From JACKDX01 sp964640175 (lineage in GTDB: Bacteria > Myxococcota_A > Polyangia > Polyangiales > GCA-016699535), in the NCBI GenBank assembly GCA_964640175.1, contig CAZXFW010000002.1, positions 316,738 to 380,737 on the forward strand: 64,000 nt of DNA. Reading direction: 5' to 3'. Under the pieces are notes generated by a model that did no database searches, was not told the origin of the DNA, and worked only from the letters and a program-made list of their open reading frames with translations. The position numbers were made by a program, and so were the translations under genes. Below, one piece after another: positions 1 to 9,242 of this stretch (position 1 is the stretch's first letter; every line of letters begins with the position of its first letter).

Positions 1-123
1 CTTCTTCAACAACGTCGCGAACAATTGGTAAAAGCTCTTGTTGATGACTTACGCTCCAAGGCTAAAATTCAAGAGAATCTCGAACGACTTAAGGACGTGC
101 ACCTTGATGCTCAAGCAAGCTAG
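1..123 (+). CDS. C-terminal end of a probable parvulin-type peptidyl-prolyl isomerase (partial)
   Basis: An open frame enters from the left edge in frame 1 and ends at TAG 121-123, giving about 40 residues. The tail is basic and amphipathic, with a QRREQLVKALVDDLRSKAKI-like stretch. This resembles the extreme C-terminus of PpiC/PpiD/SurA-family chaperone-isomerases, where a charged helix follows the parvulin domain. It overlaps the start of the next gene (107) by 17 bases, and that gene is itself a SurA-like PPIase, so the two are probably a translationally coupled tandem pair. The family assignment is inferred from a short tail plus context. The catalytic domain lies outside the window. Confidence 0.55.
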   Translation, partial: LLQQRREQLVKALVDDLRSKAKIQENLERLKDVHLDAQAS

Positions 124-1042
124 CCTGATTGCAGCACTAAGCTGTTTAGCCATGCCGGCTCACGCTGAAGTTCTTGAGCGAGTGGTCGCTGTCATCAATG
201 AGCAGCCTATCTTTTTATCTGAAGTCCGCATGCGATCGCTGCCATTTATGAAGCAAGCGTTTCAAGCATCTTCCGATGATCAACGCCGCGCATTGATGGA
301 GCGCATCTACAGCCAAGTGCTCGATCATATGATTAATGAAATGCTAATCGAGCAGCTCGCCAAGCAAATGCAGATCGAAATTTCTGACGCAGATGTCGAT
401 CGGGCCATCGACAACGTCCGGCAACAAAGTAATCTTACCGATGCTGATTTTTGGGCAGCTGTAGCCCAGCAAGGAATGAAAAGAGAGCAGTATCGATCTG
501 ACGTACGACGGCAACTTTTACGATTAAAGGTAATTAATCAGCGACTTCGAGGGCGCGTACGTATCTCAGAGGAAGACATTCAGAGGCGCTACCAAGAACA
601 AGCCGAAGAACGTGGGCACCAATTTCGCTTCCAACTTACACATCTGTTTTTCCCTGTTCCTGAAGGTGCTACAGAGGCCCAAGCCAAAGAAGCTTTTGAA
701 ACAGCTTCTTCCATACGTGAACAGGTCACCAAGGAAAATTTTGAAAGTTACATGGAACAGTATAATGGCCAAGACTTGGGCTGGATTGAGCAGCAAGACC
801 TCTCAGAAGAAGTGGTTAATGTATTATCAGCCATGGAGGCTGGTGACATTAGTCAACCCATGCCTGGACGAGGGGGATTCCATATTTTCTTTTTACGTGA
901 AAAAGAACGCAGTGCCGAAGTTTCTTACGCAGCCGTACGGGAACAACTTTATCGGGAGCTTCTGGAAGAGACCATGGCTAAACAAGAACGGATTCTTCTA
1001 GAACAGCTACGTCGCGAAGCATTTATCGTCAAACGCCTCTGA
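107..1042 (+). CDS. SurA-like periplasmic peptidyl-prolyl cis-trans isomerase
   Basis: This 311-residue exported folding factor probably helps outer-membrane proteins fold in the periplasm. ATG 107 was chosen over the in-frame ATG at 38 because it begins a clean Sec signal peptide (MLKQASLIAALSCLAMPAHA, cut near AHA) and has AAGGA at 91-95. The mature protein starts with the SurA N-domain pattern (ERVVAVINEQPIFLSEVRMR). A helical chaperone region follows, then one parvulin domain around residues 175-290 (LTHLFFPVPEG, then GQDLGWIEQQDL and MPGRGGFHIFFLRE). E. coli SurA has two parvulin domains; this protein has one, as many deltaproteobacterial homologues do. It overlaps an upstream PPIase tail and lies 45 bp before mfd. 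The family is secure; orthology to SurA itself is less so. Confidence 0.85.
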   Translation: MLKQASLIAALSCLAMPAHAEVLERVVAVINEQPIFLSEVRMRSLPFMKQAFQASSDDQRRALMERIYSQVLDHMINEMLIEQLAKQMQIEISDADVDRAIDNVRQQSNLTDADFWAAVAQQGMKREQYRSDVRRQLLRLKVINQRLRGRVRISEEDIQRRYQEQAEERGHQFRFQLTHLFFPVPEGATEAQAKEAFETASSIREQVTKENFESYMEQYNGQDLGWIEQQDLSEEVVNVLSAMEAGDISQPMPGRGGFHIFFLREKERSAEVSYAAVREQLYRELLEETMAKQERILLEQLRREAFIVKRL

Positions 1043-1087
1043 ATTTGCCCCACGCAAGCCCATAGGCTACATGGCAGCGGGCCAGAA

Positions 1088-4000
1088 ATGACGACTCTTT
1101 ATCCGCAGCACACACCGTACCCAGAGCTTGAGCTTGGCTTGCAAGAGGGCAAAACAACGTTTGATCAAGCACTTAAAAGCATCCAAACCCTCAACCGGAC
1201 GGATCTGTCTGAACTTCCCTTAGGCGCCGCGACATGGTTATTGAGCCGTTTAGACACGCCTCTTCTATGGATTGTACCGAACGAAAAATCGGCAGAGCAA
1301 TGCCGACAAAGCCTGAGATTTTTCACATCAAACTCATCTTCGGCTTCTCGTATACTAAGCTATCCTGCGCCTGAGATCACGCCTTTCGTCGATATGCTCT
1401 CAAGCCGCACTGCAGCAATGCAAAGGTTAAGTACGTTAAGTGCGCTTGCTTGCAATCTGCCTTGGCAGCATGTGGTGCTTTCTGCCCAAGCTCTACTGCG
1501 CCGAATTCCACCTGCTCACATACTGCAGGAGATGTCTTATACCGTTGTGGCAGAAGGCGAACTCAACCGTGAAATATTTCTACAGTTACTGAATGACAGC
1601 GGTTACAGCCGTGTTCCCGTTGTGGAAGATCCAGGAACTTATAGCGTTCGCGGAACGCTCATTGACGTTTTCAGCCCTTCTTATCACTACCCCGCCCGCA
1701 TCGAACTTGATGACTATCTTGTTTTATCTCTCAAACATTTTGATCCCGAAACCCAACGCTCCATGGAACCGTTGCACGAACTGCGCGTCCATCCTGCACG
1801 GGAAATAATCACAAATCACGACATTTTAGCGAAAGCCTCTCGCTCCATTCGCGAACGTTGCGAGGCCATTGACCTTCCAACAAGTCAGACGAGACACCTA
1901 CTGGATCGTATTCAAAGCGGACGGTTTTTTCCTGGAATCGAGGGATTTCTCCCTGCCTACTACGATGAACTTCAAAGTGTCTTTGATTATTTACCTGCCA
2001 AAAGCCGTGTCGTAATTCTTGATCCCCCTAACGTTTTTAAGGCGCTCAACGAAGAGCTGGATCACGCAACCACAGACCACAATGCAAAAACCGAAGATAA
2101 CCAACCCGTCTATGCCCTAAGCGATGTCTACCTAACTCGTGATACAATTTTAAATTCCATTAACAATCAGCCTCACATTGTGATTCATGACATTACCATG
2201 AGTGGCAATGACACAGACGCCACTAACTTCCTGACCACGTCTAACAACGTTTTACGCTTAGGATGCACAGACCATCGGCTACTTAAAGCCATGCTAAACG
2301 CACATCGCGAAACTCGTGGCAAACACGATATGCTCGCGCCAGTCGTCCAGGAAATTACTCGCTGGCGTAACGAGGGATTCCGCATACTGCTTAGTAGTCG
2401 CACCGCAGTACAAGCAGATCGGTTACACCATCTACTTAAAAGCCACCAAGTCGAAACTAAAACCAATTACCGAACATCAACGGCTCAGCTGATTCAGCAA
2501 CTTAAGTCATCTGAAATAGCCCTTTCTGTTGGAGAACTGGCTAACGGCTTCGTATCTGCATCGGAGGCCTTGGTATGCCTGACAGAAGAGGAAATTTTCG
2601 GGTCACGCCGGCACCATCATCCGGTTCGCAAATCTTCCAGACATGCCTTTATCCAAGATTTGCGCTCGCTATCCGTTGGCGACTATGTAGTGCACCTGGA
2701 ACATGGCATTGGACAATATATAGGCCTCGAGCGCAAAACATTGCCACTGAGCAAGCTCGACCAACTCCGTGGAGTCGTACCTGCAAGCCTTGAAGTGTTG
2801 GTTGTCGAGTATGCCGAAGGGGCAAAACTGTTTCTCCCCGTTACACGCTTAAATCAGATTCAGAAATTCTCGGGCAAAGAAGGTGCCAAACCTAAACTCG
2901 ATCGGCTAGGGGGACAATCTTTTAGTCGCACCAAATCAAAAGTCCGGCAATCCATACGGCAATTGGCAGATCAATTGCTGGCTTTATATGCCCAGCGTGC
3001 GGCACGAGAAAAATCACCACTTCCGCCTGCAGATACTGCGTATGAAACATTTGAAGCGTCGTTTCCCTTTGAAGAAACATCTGACCAAAACCGTGCCATT
3101 CACGACGTTTTGCACGACTTGGAAAAATCAACGCCTATGGATCGTGTCATCTGTGGCGATGTAGGCTTCGGGAAAACAGAAGTTGCTTTGCGAGCTGCTT
3201 TTCGTACCGCCATGTCAGGAAGGCAAGTCGCCCTGCTTTGTCCCACGACGGTGCTTGCACAGCAACATTTCCTTAATTTCAAAGAACGGTTTCAAACCTA
3301 TCCGACTGAAGTAGCAGTGTTATCTCGATTTGTTCCCAAACCACACCATCCTGAAATTTTAGCCAAACTCAAAAACGGCCAGTGTGACATTGTTATTGGT
3401 ACACATCGCATTCTTTCCAGGGACGTTCATTTCAAAAACCTGGGACTCTTAATCGTAGACGAAGAACAACGGTTTGGAGTCACGCATAAAGAGCGAATTA
3501 AGCAGCTTCGCGCGGATGTCGATGTGCTCACGCTTACCGCGACTCCGATCCCTCGCACCTTGCAAATGGCCATCGGAGGATTGCGAGACTTATCACTAAT
3601 CACGACTCCACCTGTTGACAGACGAGCAGTAAGAACGTTTGTTACTCAGTGGAATGATCATATACTCCGTGAAGCGCTACATAGAGAGCTGACACGTGGA
3701 GGACAAGCCTTTATGGTTTATAACCGCGTTGAAGGTCTTTACGAACGCGCTCAACGGATTCAAGAACTCGCTCCAGAAGCACGCGTCGCAGTGGCTCATG
3801 CACAAATGAAAGAAACTCTTCTTGAGACGATTATGACAGATTTCGTCAATGGCCATTACGATATTCTGTGCTCGACCGCTATCGTAGAAAGCGGATTGGA
3901 CATTCCTCGTGCCAACACCATTATCATTGACGGCGCAGAGCTCCTTGGATTAAGTCAACTGTATCAACTCCGTGGTCGTGTTGGACGCTCGAAAGAACGT

Positions 4001-4717
4001 GCTTACTGCTACCTTGTGGTTCCCCCTCCTTCCAAACTCAGCGATGACGCAAAGGCCCGAATAGAAGCATTGGAACGTTTTTCCCATCTTGGAGCAGGAT
4101 TTCATATTGCATCACTCGACATGGACCAGCGAGGAGCAGGCGATCTTCTGGGTGCAGAACAAAGCGGCCACATTGCTGCAGTTGGCTTTGATCTTTTCGT
4201 TCACATGCTTGAAGAGGCAGTCGCCCAACTTCGTGGTCAGCCCCTAACCTCTAACATCGATCCTGAACTCACATTGGATATCGAACAACGTCTACCCGAT
4301 GACTATATTGAGGACATCGGAGTACGCCTGTCGCTATACCAACGCCTTGCCTCTGCCGAGGATGAAGATGCTATTACAGATATCGCCAAGGAGATGGAAG
4401 AGCGCTTCGGGCCTCTTCCCATGCTGGCACAACAGTGCGTGCGAGTGATGGCGCTCAAGCCTCGCCTTCGCAAATTACAAGCCCTTGGTCTTGAAGCGAA
4501 CCAGCGACGTGTCACCCTTCATCTTAGCAAGGATACTCCGCTCGACGCCGTGCGTGTTACCCAATTAATAAGCCAAGTTGTAAGCCCTTGGGAAATCACA
4601 CCCGACATGAAACTAACACGCCGGTTTGACGAAGAAGAAGTCCTGACACGAAATACTCTTGATCTGGCTGATGAAGTTCTAAATGAGCTTATCAGTCTCC
4701 GCACCCTTCGCGACTAA
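1088..4717 (+). CDS. mfd: Mfd transcription-repair coupling factor
   Basis: This 1209-residue ATP-dependent translocase displaces RNA polymerase stalled at DNA lesions and recruits UvrA. All the expected modules are visible. The N-terminal UvrB-like region comes first. A CarD-like RNA-polymerase interaction domain lies near residues 530-600 (VGDYVVHLEHGIGQYIGLER). The RecG-like helicase core has Walker A GDVGFGKT near 690, a DEEQ box (IVDEEQRFG) near 790, TATPIPRT, and motif VI QLRGRVGR near 965. A TRCF D7-like C-terminal domain completes it. Length is normal for the family. It follows the SurA-like gene by 45 bp on the same strand and converges with the next gene, whose stop is only 5 bp away, so no independent terminator is obvious. 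Confidence is very high. Confidence 0.98.
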   Translation: MTTLYPQHTPYPELELGLQEGKTTFDQALKSIQTLNRTDLSELPLGAATWLLSRLDTPLLWIVPNEKSAEQCRQSLRFFTSNSSSASRILSYPAPEITPFVDMLSSRTAAMQRLSTLSALACNLPWQHVVLSAQALLRRIPPAHILQEMSYTVVAEGELNREIFLQLLNDSGYSRVPVVEDPGTYSVRGTLIDVFSPSYHYPARIELDDYLVLSLKHFDPETQRSMEPLHELRVHPAREIITNHDILAKASRSIRERCEAIDLPTSQTRHLLDRIQSGRFFPGIEGFLPAYYDELQSVFDYLPAKSRVVILDPPNVFKALNEELDHATTDHNAKTEDNQPVYALSDVYLTRDTILNSINNQPHIVIHDITMSGNDTDATNFLTTSNNVLRLGCTDHRLLKAMLNAHRETRGKHDMLAPVVQEITRWRNEGFRILLSSRTAVQADRLHHLLKSHQVETKTNYRTSTAQLIQQLKSSEIALSVGELANGFVSASEALVCLTEEEIFGSRRHHHPVRKSSRHAFIQDLRSLSVGDYVVHLEHGIGQYIGLERKTLPLSKLDQLRGVVPASLEVLVVEYAEGAKLFLPVTRLNQIQKFSGKEGAKPKLDRLGGQSFSRTKSKVRQSIRQLADQLLALYAQRAAREKSPLPPADTAYETFEASFPFEETSDQNRAIHDVLHDLEKSTPMDRVICGDVGFGKTEVALRAAFRTAMSGRQVALLCPTTVLAQQHFLNFKERFQTYPTEVAVLSRFVPKPHHPEILAKLKNGQCDIVIGTHRILSRDVHFKNLGLLIVDEEQRFGVTHKERIKQLRADVDVLTLTATPIPRTLQMAIGGLRDLSLITTPPVDRRAVRTFVTQWNDHILREALHRELTRGGQAFMVYNRVEGLYERAQRIQELAPEARVAVAHAQMKETLLETIMTDFVNGHYDILCSTAIVESGLDIPRANTIIIDGAELLGLSQLYQLRGRVGRSKERAYCYLVVPPPSKLSDDAKARIEALERFSHLGAGFHIASLDMDQRGAGDLLGAEQSGHIAAVGFDLFVHMLEEAVAQLRGQPLTSNIDPELTLDIEQRLPDDYIEDIGVRLSLYQRLASAEDEDAITDIAKEMEERFGPLPMLAQQCVRVMALKPRLRKLQALGLEANQRRVTLHLSKDTPLDAVRVTQLISQVVSPWEITPDMKLTRRFDEEEVLTRNTLDLADEVLNELISLRTLRD

Positions 4718-4722
4718 CGATT

Positions 4723-6960
4723 CTATATTGCCTCATTATTGTAAGATAGTTGTGCGCCACGAATAAGTGCGCTCATGGCGTGTTGCGTAAAGTCAATCCG
4801 GATATCCGATTCAACCAACGAGCGACGGAAGCCTCCCAAAGCCCGCTCCGGCACTTTTACCAGGTAGCTGTTGTCAGGCCTCAGCTGCTCACGCAACAAT
4901 GCGCTAAGCCCAAGCTCAATTTGCCGGAATAACCCTGCATCATGGACACCATGATATCGGCCAAGCTCATACGTGGATATTAACGCTTCTGTAAACCCTG
5001 CTGCCGCCCCCGCTTGTGGAACCAAAAGCGCACTAAATCCATAGTGGCCCACAAAATCTCGATCCCATTCTCCAGGTTCATACTGAAGTTTTCTGAGAAA
5101 CGCCGCATAGCCTCGACAAAATTCCAAATAGTGAGGCTCCTTTAGTTCAGGCCAGGCTTCTTGTGCAGCAATGCATGTCCAGTGGTCCGCACCATATATG
5201 AACCACCCCAAAAAAAACCGATATTTGTCTCGTGTCAGAAAATCCAAAGCGCGTTCGGCCGCCTTTAAATAGATCGGGTTTCTGAATACTTTATAACCAA
5301 GCACAAGCGCTAACGCAGCTTCTTCGCTGTAAAACATCGTCTTTCCCAGAGGATCAACGCGCTGATCCTGAGGGAAAAAAAAGTGACGAAAATCTCCGTC
5401 ACGTGTTTGCATTGTTAAAATAAACTCCAGCAAGGCATGCGCTTGTTTCTCAAATTGCACATCATGAGTGCTGCGTTGGTACTCCAATGCTGCAATGGCG
5501 CTTAACGCAGCCGACCCCAACGAAGCCACCCCGTACTCAGGAACACACGCACCCTGAGCCACAAGGCAGGGTGTATGCACTATGGACATAAGCCAACTAA
5601 GCGTGCCGTAAGCTCCCTGACGAAAGCGTTTTTGCTGACTATGCTGGTAAAGTAGAAGAAGGCTGTACACCGTTCCTGCATGGCGTGCGATGCTGTATCC
5701 TGCTGCCGAAGGATATTGATCTTCATACGGTAAATAAACGTAGTGGAACGTATGCTCTGGCGTAATCTGCCGAAGCACAAATTCTCCTCCCTTGAGCGCT
5801 GCCTTACGAAACGCCTCTGCTGAGGGATGAGGACCATGGGAATTTCCCCGACTGAGCAAGTATGTGCCTGTACTACTTATCGTCCAGCTTTGTAATCGTA
5901 TGCGCTCCAGTTGTTCATTTGGCTTTAGCTTCAGTTGACGAAGTGCCCAATCCGAATCAACCCCAAGACGCAGTTCCGCAATCCCTGGCACAACGGAAGC
6001 CACGCCATATACATCTGCACGGATAAAATCATCAGGTAAAATGGCACGCTCAGAATGCGCATGTGAAACACGCAAGCCGTCAATGCCTGGTCGAAGTGAA
6101 AGCGCAAACATTGGCTTAGAAAACGTCCTTATTTGGCGTCGACCCACAATAAAATCAAACTTGAGAGTAACGTTTTCCTCATGAGGGATGCTGTGGCGGC
6201 GAGCACGAATCTTCCGGCTCAGGACGCCCAACGCTTCGCCCAGGGTGTAAGACGTTGCACTGAATCGTGCCAACGGCACTCCTTGATGCCACACAGTCAA
6301 ATACAGTGTTCGTCGGCCAAGAGGAGTAGATCCCAGTTTGCTTGAAAACTTTAGCAATGGTGATTCGCCTTGCAATGAAGCGCGAATAAACTCAGCACTC
6401 GCCTGACGAGCCCCTCGCGAAAGCCCTGGCTGCGTGGGCATCCTCGCCCCTGCATAAACCCACATCACACTTAAGAGCAGCACGCTAACTGAAACCCACC
6501 AAGCCCAACTTGGAGATTGCCTCACTTGAAAATGCTGACGCAGCTCTCTCCTTAAAAGCGCACGAAGTTGGAGCGCAGAAAAAATCCCCAAGACTTGAAA
6601 CACAAGCATCGCAATTCCTAGGCAAGCGATGGCAGTTCCATAGCCAAAATCACCATAGATGCCTTTCAAATAAGCCCAGGACATGACTAATCCCACCACA
6701 ACGGCCAACCCCGCAAGCAGCAAGAACCATGACACTGCCATGGCCAAACGCCATGCCCAACGCCGAGATCTCCAAAGCCCATATCCTGCAGCCATCTGAA
6801 GCAACGCAACGACGCCAAGCACTGCATTCACCCATGCAGTCTTCCAAGGGATTATCCAAAGTGCCACACTAGCCATAATGAAAGCATGGCTTACATTGAG
6901 CGCGGCCCAGGTACGCAAGGTGCGATGGACGAATGAATCGACCGATACATTCGAAGCCAT
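4723..6960 (-). CDS. Multi-pass membrane protein with C-terminal alpha/alpha six-hairpin-like domain
   Basis: This is a 745-residue protein. ATG 6960 was chosen because it sits one base after the TAA of the upstream sigma-54 regulator, a typical coupled start; an in-frame ATG 41 codons earlier would run through that gene. Residues about 25-180 hold four to five hydrophobic helices, and another helix follows near 195-215. A soluble domain comes next, then a helical-repeat C-terminal half. The repeats carry patterns such as YPSAAGYSIARHAGTVYSLL, YSEEAALALVLGYKVF and YGADHWTCIAAQEAW. These resemble (alpha/alpha)6 barrels of the glucuronyl-epimerase and AGE-like type. I cannot assign a substrate. 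Coupling to an FHA-linked activator suggests regulated surface-polysaccharide or envelope work, but that is inference. The coding region contains two A8/T8 runs (near 5210 and 5375). Confidence 0.75.
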   Translation of the reverse strand: MASNVSVDSFVHRTLRTWAALNVSHAFIMASVALWIIPWKTAWVNAVLGVVALLQMAAGYGLWRSRRWAWRLAMAVSWFLLLAGLAVVVGLVMSWAYLKGIYGDFGYGTAIACLGIAMLVFQVLGIFSALQLRALLRRELRQHFQVRQSPSWAWWVSVSVLLLSVMWVYAGARMPTQPGLSRGARQASAEFIRASLQGESPLLKFSSKLGSTPLGRRTLYLTVWHQGVPLARFSATSYTLGEALGVLSRKIRARRHSIPHEENVTLKFDFIVGRRQIRTFSKPMFALSLRPGIDGLRVSHAHSERAILPDDFIRADVYGVASVVPGIAELRLGVDSDWALRQLKLKPNEQLERIRLQSWTISSTGTYLLSRGNSHGPHPSAEAFRKAALKGGEFVLRQITPEHTFHYVYLPYEDQYPSAAGYSIARHAGTVYSLLLLYQHSQQKRFRQGAYGTLSWLMSIVHTPCLVAQGACVPEYGVASLGSAALSAIAALEYQRSTHDVQFEKQAHALLEFILTMQTRDGDFRHFFFPQDQRVDPLGKTMFYSEEAALALVLGYKVFRNPIYLKAAERALDFLTRDKYRFFLGWFIYGADHWTCIAAQEAWPELKEPHYLEFCRGYAAFLRKLQYEPGEWDRDFVGHYGFSALLVPQAGAAAGFTEALISTYELGRYHGVHDAGLFRQIELGLSALLREQLRPDNSYLVKVPERALGGFRRSLVESDIRIDFTQHAMSALIRGAQLSYNNEAI

Positions 6961-6961
6961 G

Positions 6962-8461
6962 TTATTTACGTCGAAGGTCGGCCGCTTTGATGCCACGTTG
7001 CCGTAGTAAGCGCTCAAGCGACTTACGATGCAACCCCGCCTCTTGGGCAGCACGATCAAGGTCACCGCTGCATCCTTGAACAAGACGAATCAAGTACTCA
7101 CGCTCCATCGGAGCAAGCCATCGCTCACGAGCTTCCTTAATCGGTAGCCCATCCCCTAAATCTTGCGGCAGAGGCGGTGGACTCAAAGCCACACCACGTG
7201 GAATTGCCTCTCCAGGGGCAGGAAAAATCGAACCGCGTGAAGAAGGTCGCATACTCCCAGGGCCTCCTAAAGGACGAACTGTACTGCTCCGTGCGCCAGG
7301 AGGAGCTGACAAATCGTTACGCCGAAGCATGTTTCCGGAGGCCAGCGTCGCCGCACGACGAATAATGTTCCGAAGCTCCCGAACATTTCCAGACCAAGGA
7401 CGTTCCGTCAGATAAGCCAGAGCTTCCTCATCGATATCTCGAACCCCGCCCCATTTATCGACGTTTTCACGTAAAAGCTGTTTGACAAGAAGAGGAATAT
7501 CTTCACTGCGCTCACGTAGTGCAGGCATCTCAACAATCACTTCTGCCAACCGGTAGTAAATGTCCTCCCGAAAACGCCCCACCCGAATCATATTGGCCAA
7601 ATCGCGGTGTGTTGCAGTGATGACCCGAACATTTACTTCCACCGGCTTGCTGGCTCCCAGCCGCTTGATTTCGCGCCGTTCCAGAACACGTAGCAGTTTC
7701 GGCTGCAGATCCATGGGAAGCTCTCCCACCTCATCTAAAAAGATGGTTCCACCATGGGCAAGCTCAAACGCACCAACTCGCGAACGATCGGCCCCCGTAA
7801 ACGCACCTCTTTCGTGACCAAAAAGCTCAGACTCCACAAGGTTCGCGCTCATTGCTCCGCAATCCACTACAATAAACGGACCCGATGAACGCTTGCTGTG
7901 CTCATGAACGGCACGCGCTGCCAATTCTTTGCCCGTACCTGTTTCTCCAATAATCACAACAGACAAATCCGTCGGAGCCACCTTGGCTAGTAATCCAAAA
8001 ATGGCACGCATCTTATGCGATGTCCCATACAGCCCCCCGTAATGATCCTCATCAGGTTCTTGTACACGCACCCATTTCTTACGAGGCTCAAACAGAATTT
8101 CCGTATAGCCAAGTTGAATTCGAGAGCCGGGTGAAAGAAATGCCTCAAGCACTGGCGTGTCTCCTACACGCGTCCCGTTGGTCGACCCTAAATCACGAAG
8201 CAGATATCGATCGTCACGCACAGTGATCTCGCAATGATGGCGACTGACTGCAGCGTCGGTGAGCACGAGGTTATTGTTCGACCCTGATCCAATGGTAAGC
8301 CGTGGTGCAGCAACTTCAGCTTCTAAGCCCTTGTCTGGCCCCTCAACCACAACCACTCGCTGCCGGTGTGAGACAAGCACAGGCCCCTTGCCATCATCCC
8401 GCACTTGGGTTCCACGAAACGTCCCCGTTTGGAGGGTTTTACGAACTTCAGGCTCGGACAT
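6962..8461 (-). CDS. FHA-domain sigma-54-dependent transcriptional activator
   Basis: This 499-residue enhancer-binding protein replaces the usual receiver domain with a phosphothreonine-binding FHA domain. FHA spans roughly residues 35-125, with GSGSNNNLVL, SRHHCEI and the terminal DLGSTNGT signature. The AAA+ domain has Walker A GETGTGKE at 172-179 and an intact GAFTGA loop at 219-224, which is needed to remodel sigma-54 holoenzyme. The arginine-rich sensor region follows (VRELRNIIRRA). The last 50 residues form a Fis-type helix-turn-helix (LDRAAQEAGLHRKSLERLLRQRG). Such proteins are typical of myxobacteria and probably respond to Ser/Thr kinase phosphorylation; two such kinases lie in this window. 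The next gene starts one base after its stop. A 5-bp inverted repeat (CTACT-N5-AGTAG, 8500-8514) sits upstream. Confidence 0.95.
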   Translation of the reverse strand: MSEPEVRKTLQTGTFRGTQVRDDGKGPVLVSHRQRVVVVEGPDKGLEAEVAAPRLTIGSGSNNNLVLTDAAVSRHHCEITVRDDRYLLRDLGSTNGTRVGDTPVLEAFLSPGSRIQLGYTEILFEPRKKWVRVQEPDEDHYGGLYGTSHKMRAIFGLLAKVAPTDLSVVIIGETGTGKELAARAVHEHSKRSSGPFIVVDCGAMSANLVESELFGHERGAFTGADRSRVGAFELAHGGTIFLDEVGELPMDLQPKLLRVLERREIKRLGASKPVEVNVRVITATHRDLANMIRVGRFREDIYYRLAEVIVEMPALRERSEDIPLLVKQLLRENVDKWGGVRDIDEEALAYLTERPWSGNVRELRNIIRRAATLASGNMLRRNDLSAPPGARSSTVRPLGGPGSMRPSSRGSIFPAPGEAIPRGVALSPPPLPQDLGDGLPIKEARERWLAPMEREYLIRLVQGCSGDLDRAAQEAGLHRKSLERLLRQRGIKAADLRRK

Positions 8462-8578
8462 ATGGTTTATGATTTTAGCACAATTTAGAGAACAAATGAC
8501 TACTTATACAGTAGAAATTGGCATATTCGCCACTTTTCATTGCATCTGAGCAAAGAGACGTGCAGAGTGCACCGTATC

Positions 8579-9217
8579 ATGACGCCTGACAAACTCTTGG
8601 AACACATCTTTGAGGCCGATCGCTCTGCCGACGCCGCGGAAGTAACGTTGCTTCAAACAACGCCAGTTCAGCTCATTGAGCTCATCTGCCAAGCAACAAC
8701 TTCTGCACTTAGCCTCGATGAACCTGTAGAGCGTACACGGCAGCTGCGCAGACTTGCTGATCTGAGTGCGCAAATTCCAGGTCCCGAAATGATTGATAAC
8801 CTGATCGCAATCTTAGACAGTGAAGATGCAACCTCTCGACTCAATGCCGGAGAAGCCCTTCTTGACCTAGCCTATGAACGCTATGCAGAGTTCGCACGGA
8901 CAGTAAAGCGCCTAGTGGAACAATCCCATCAAGGCCCATCCATGAGTGAGCTTCCGTTTATCGTCGCCGAAGTAGCTGAGCCCAGTGCAGTGTCACTGAT
9001 TTCCGCTTTTCTTCAGCTTAACGATGCCGATGCTGTTGCAGCAGCCATTGAAGCCCTGGTCGTCGTAGGTGACCCTTCAGCCCAATCTTCATTAAAGCCC
9101 CTGCTCAACGACTCACGAACCGTCACCTTGCATGATGAGCAAGAAACGCTCACCGTAAGTCTCGCTGATTTGGCTGCTGAAGCCATAGATGCTTTGTCTA
9201 CCCCATCCCCTAACTAG
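8579..9217 (+). CDS. HEAT-repeat-like alpha-solenoid protein of unknown function
   Basis: This 212-residue protein is almost wholly helical. Two or three HEAT-like units are visible: MIDNLIAILDSEDATSRLNA followed by GEALLDLAYER, then AVSLISAFLQLNDADAVAAA followed by IEALVVVGDPSAQ. HEAT solenoids usually serve as protein-binding scaffolds; no catalytic motif is seen. There is no signal peptide, so it is probably cytoplasmic. ATG 8579 was chosen because solenoid-like sequence begins there; an upstream in-frame ATG at 8540 adds 13 unlikely residues. The gene diverges from the FHA regulator across a 117-bp gap and is followed 25 bp later by a methyltransferase gene, so the two probably form a short operon. 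The specific function is unknown. Confidence 0.75.
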   Translation: MTPDKLLEHIFEADRSADAAEVTLLQTTPVQLIELICQATTSALSLDEPVERTRQLRRLADLSAQIPGPEMIDNLIAILDSEDATSRLNAGEALLDLAYERYAEFARTVKRLVEQSHQGPSMSELPFIVAEVAEPSAVSLISAFLQLNDADAVAAAIEALVVVGDPSAQSSLKPLLNDSRTVTLHDEQETLTVSLADLAAEAIDALSTPSPN

Positions 9218-9242
9218 TGTTGCTTCATCAATTGCAATCCGC

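Noticed and set aside
8519..8539. TGGCAT upstream of the HEAT-like gene as a sigma-54 promoter
   Set aside because: The TTGC element is not at the required distance; the bases there are CCAC.
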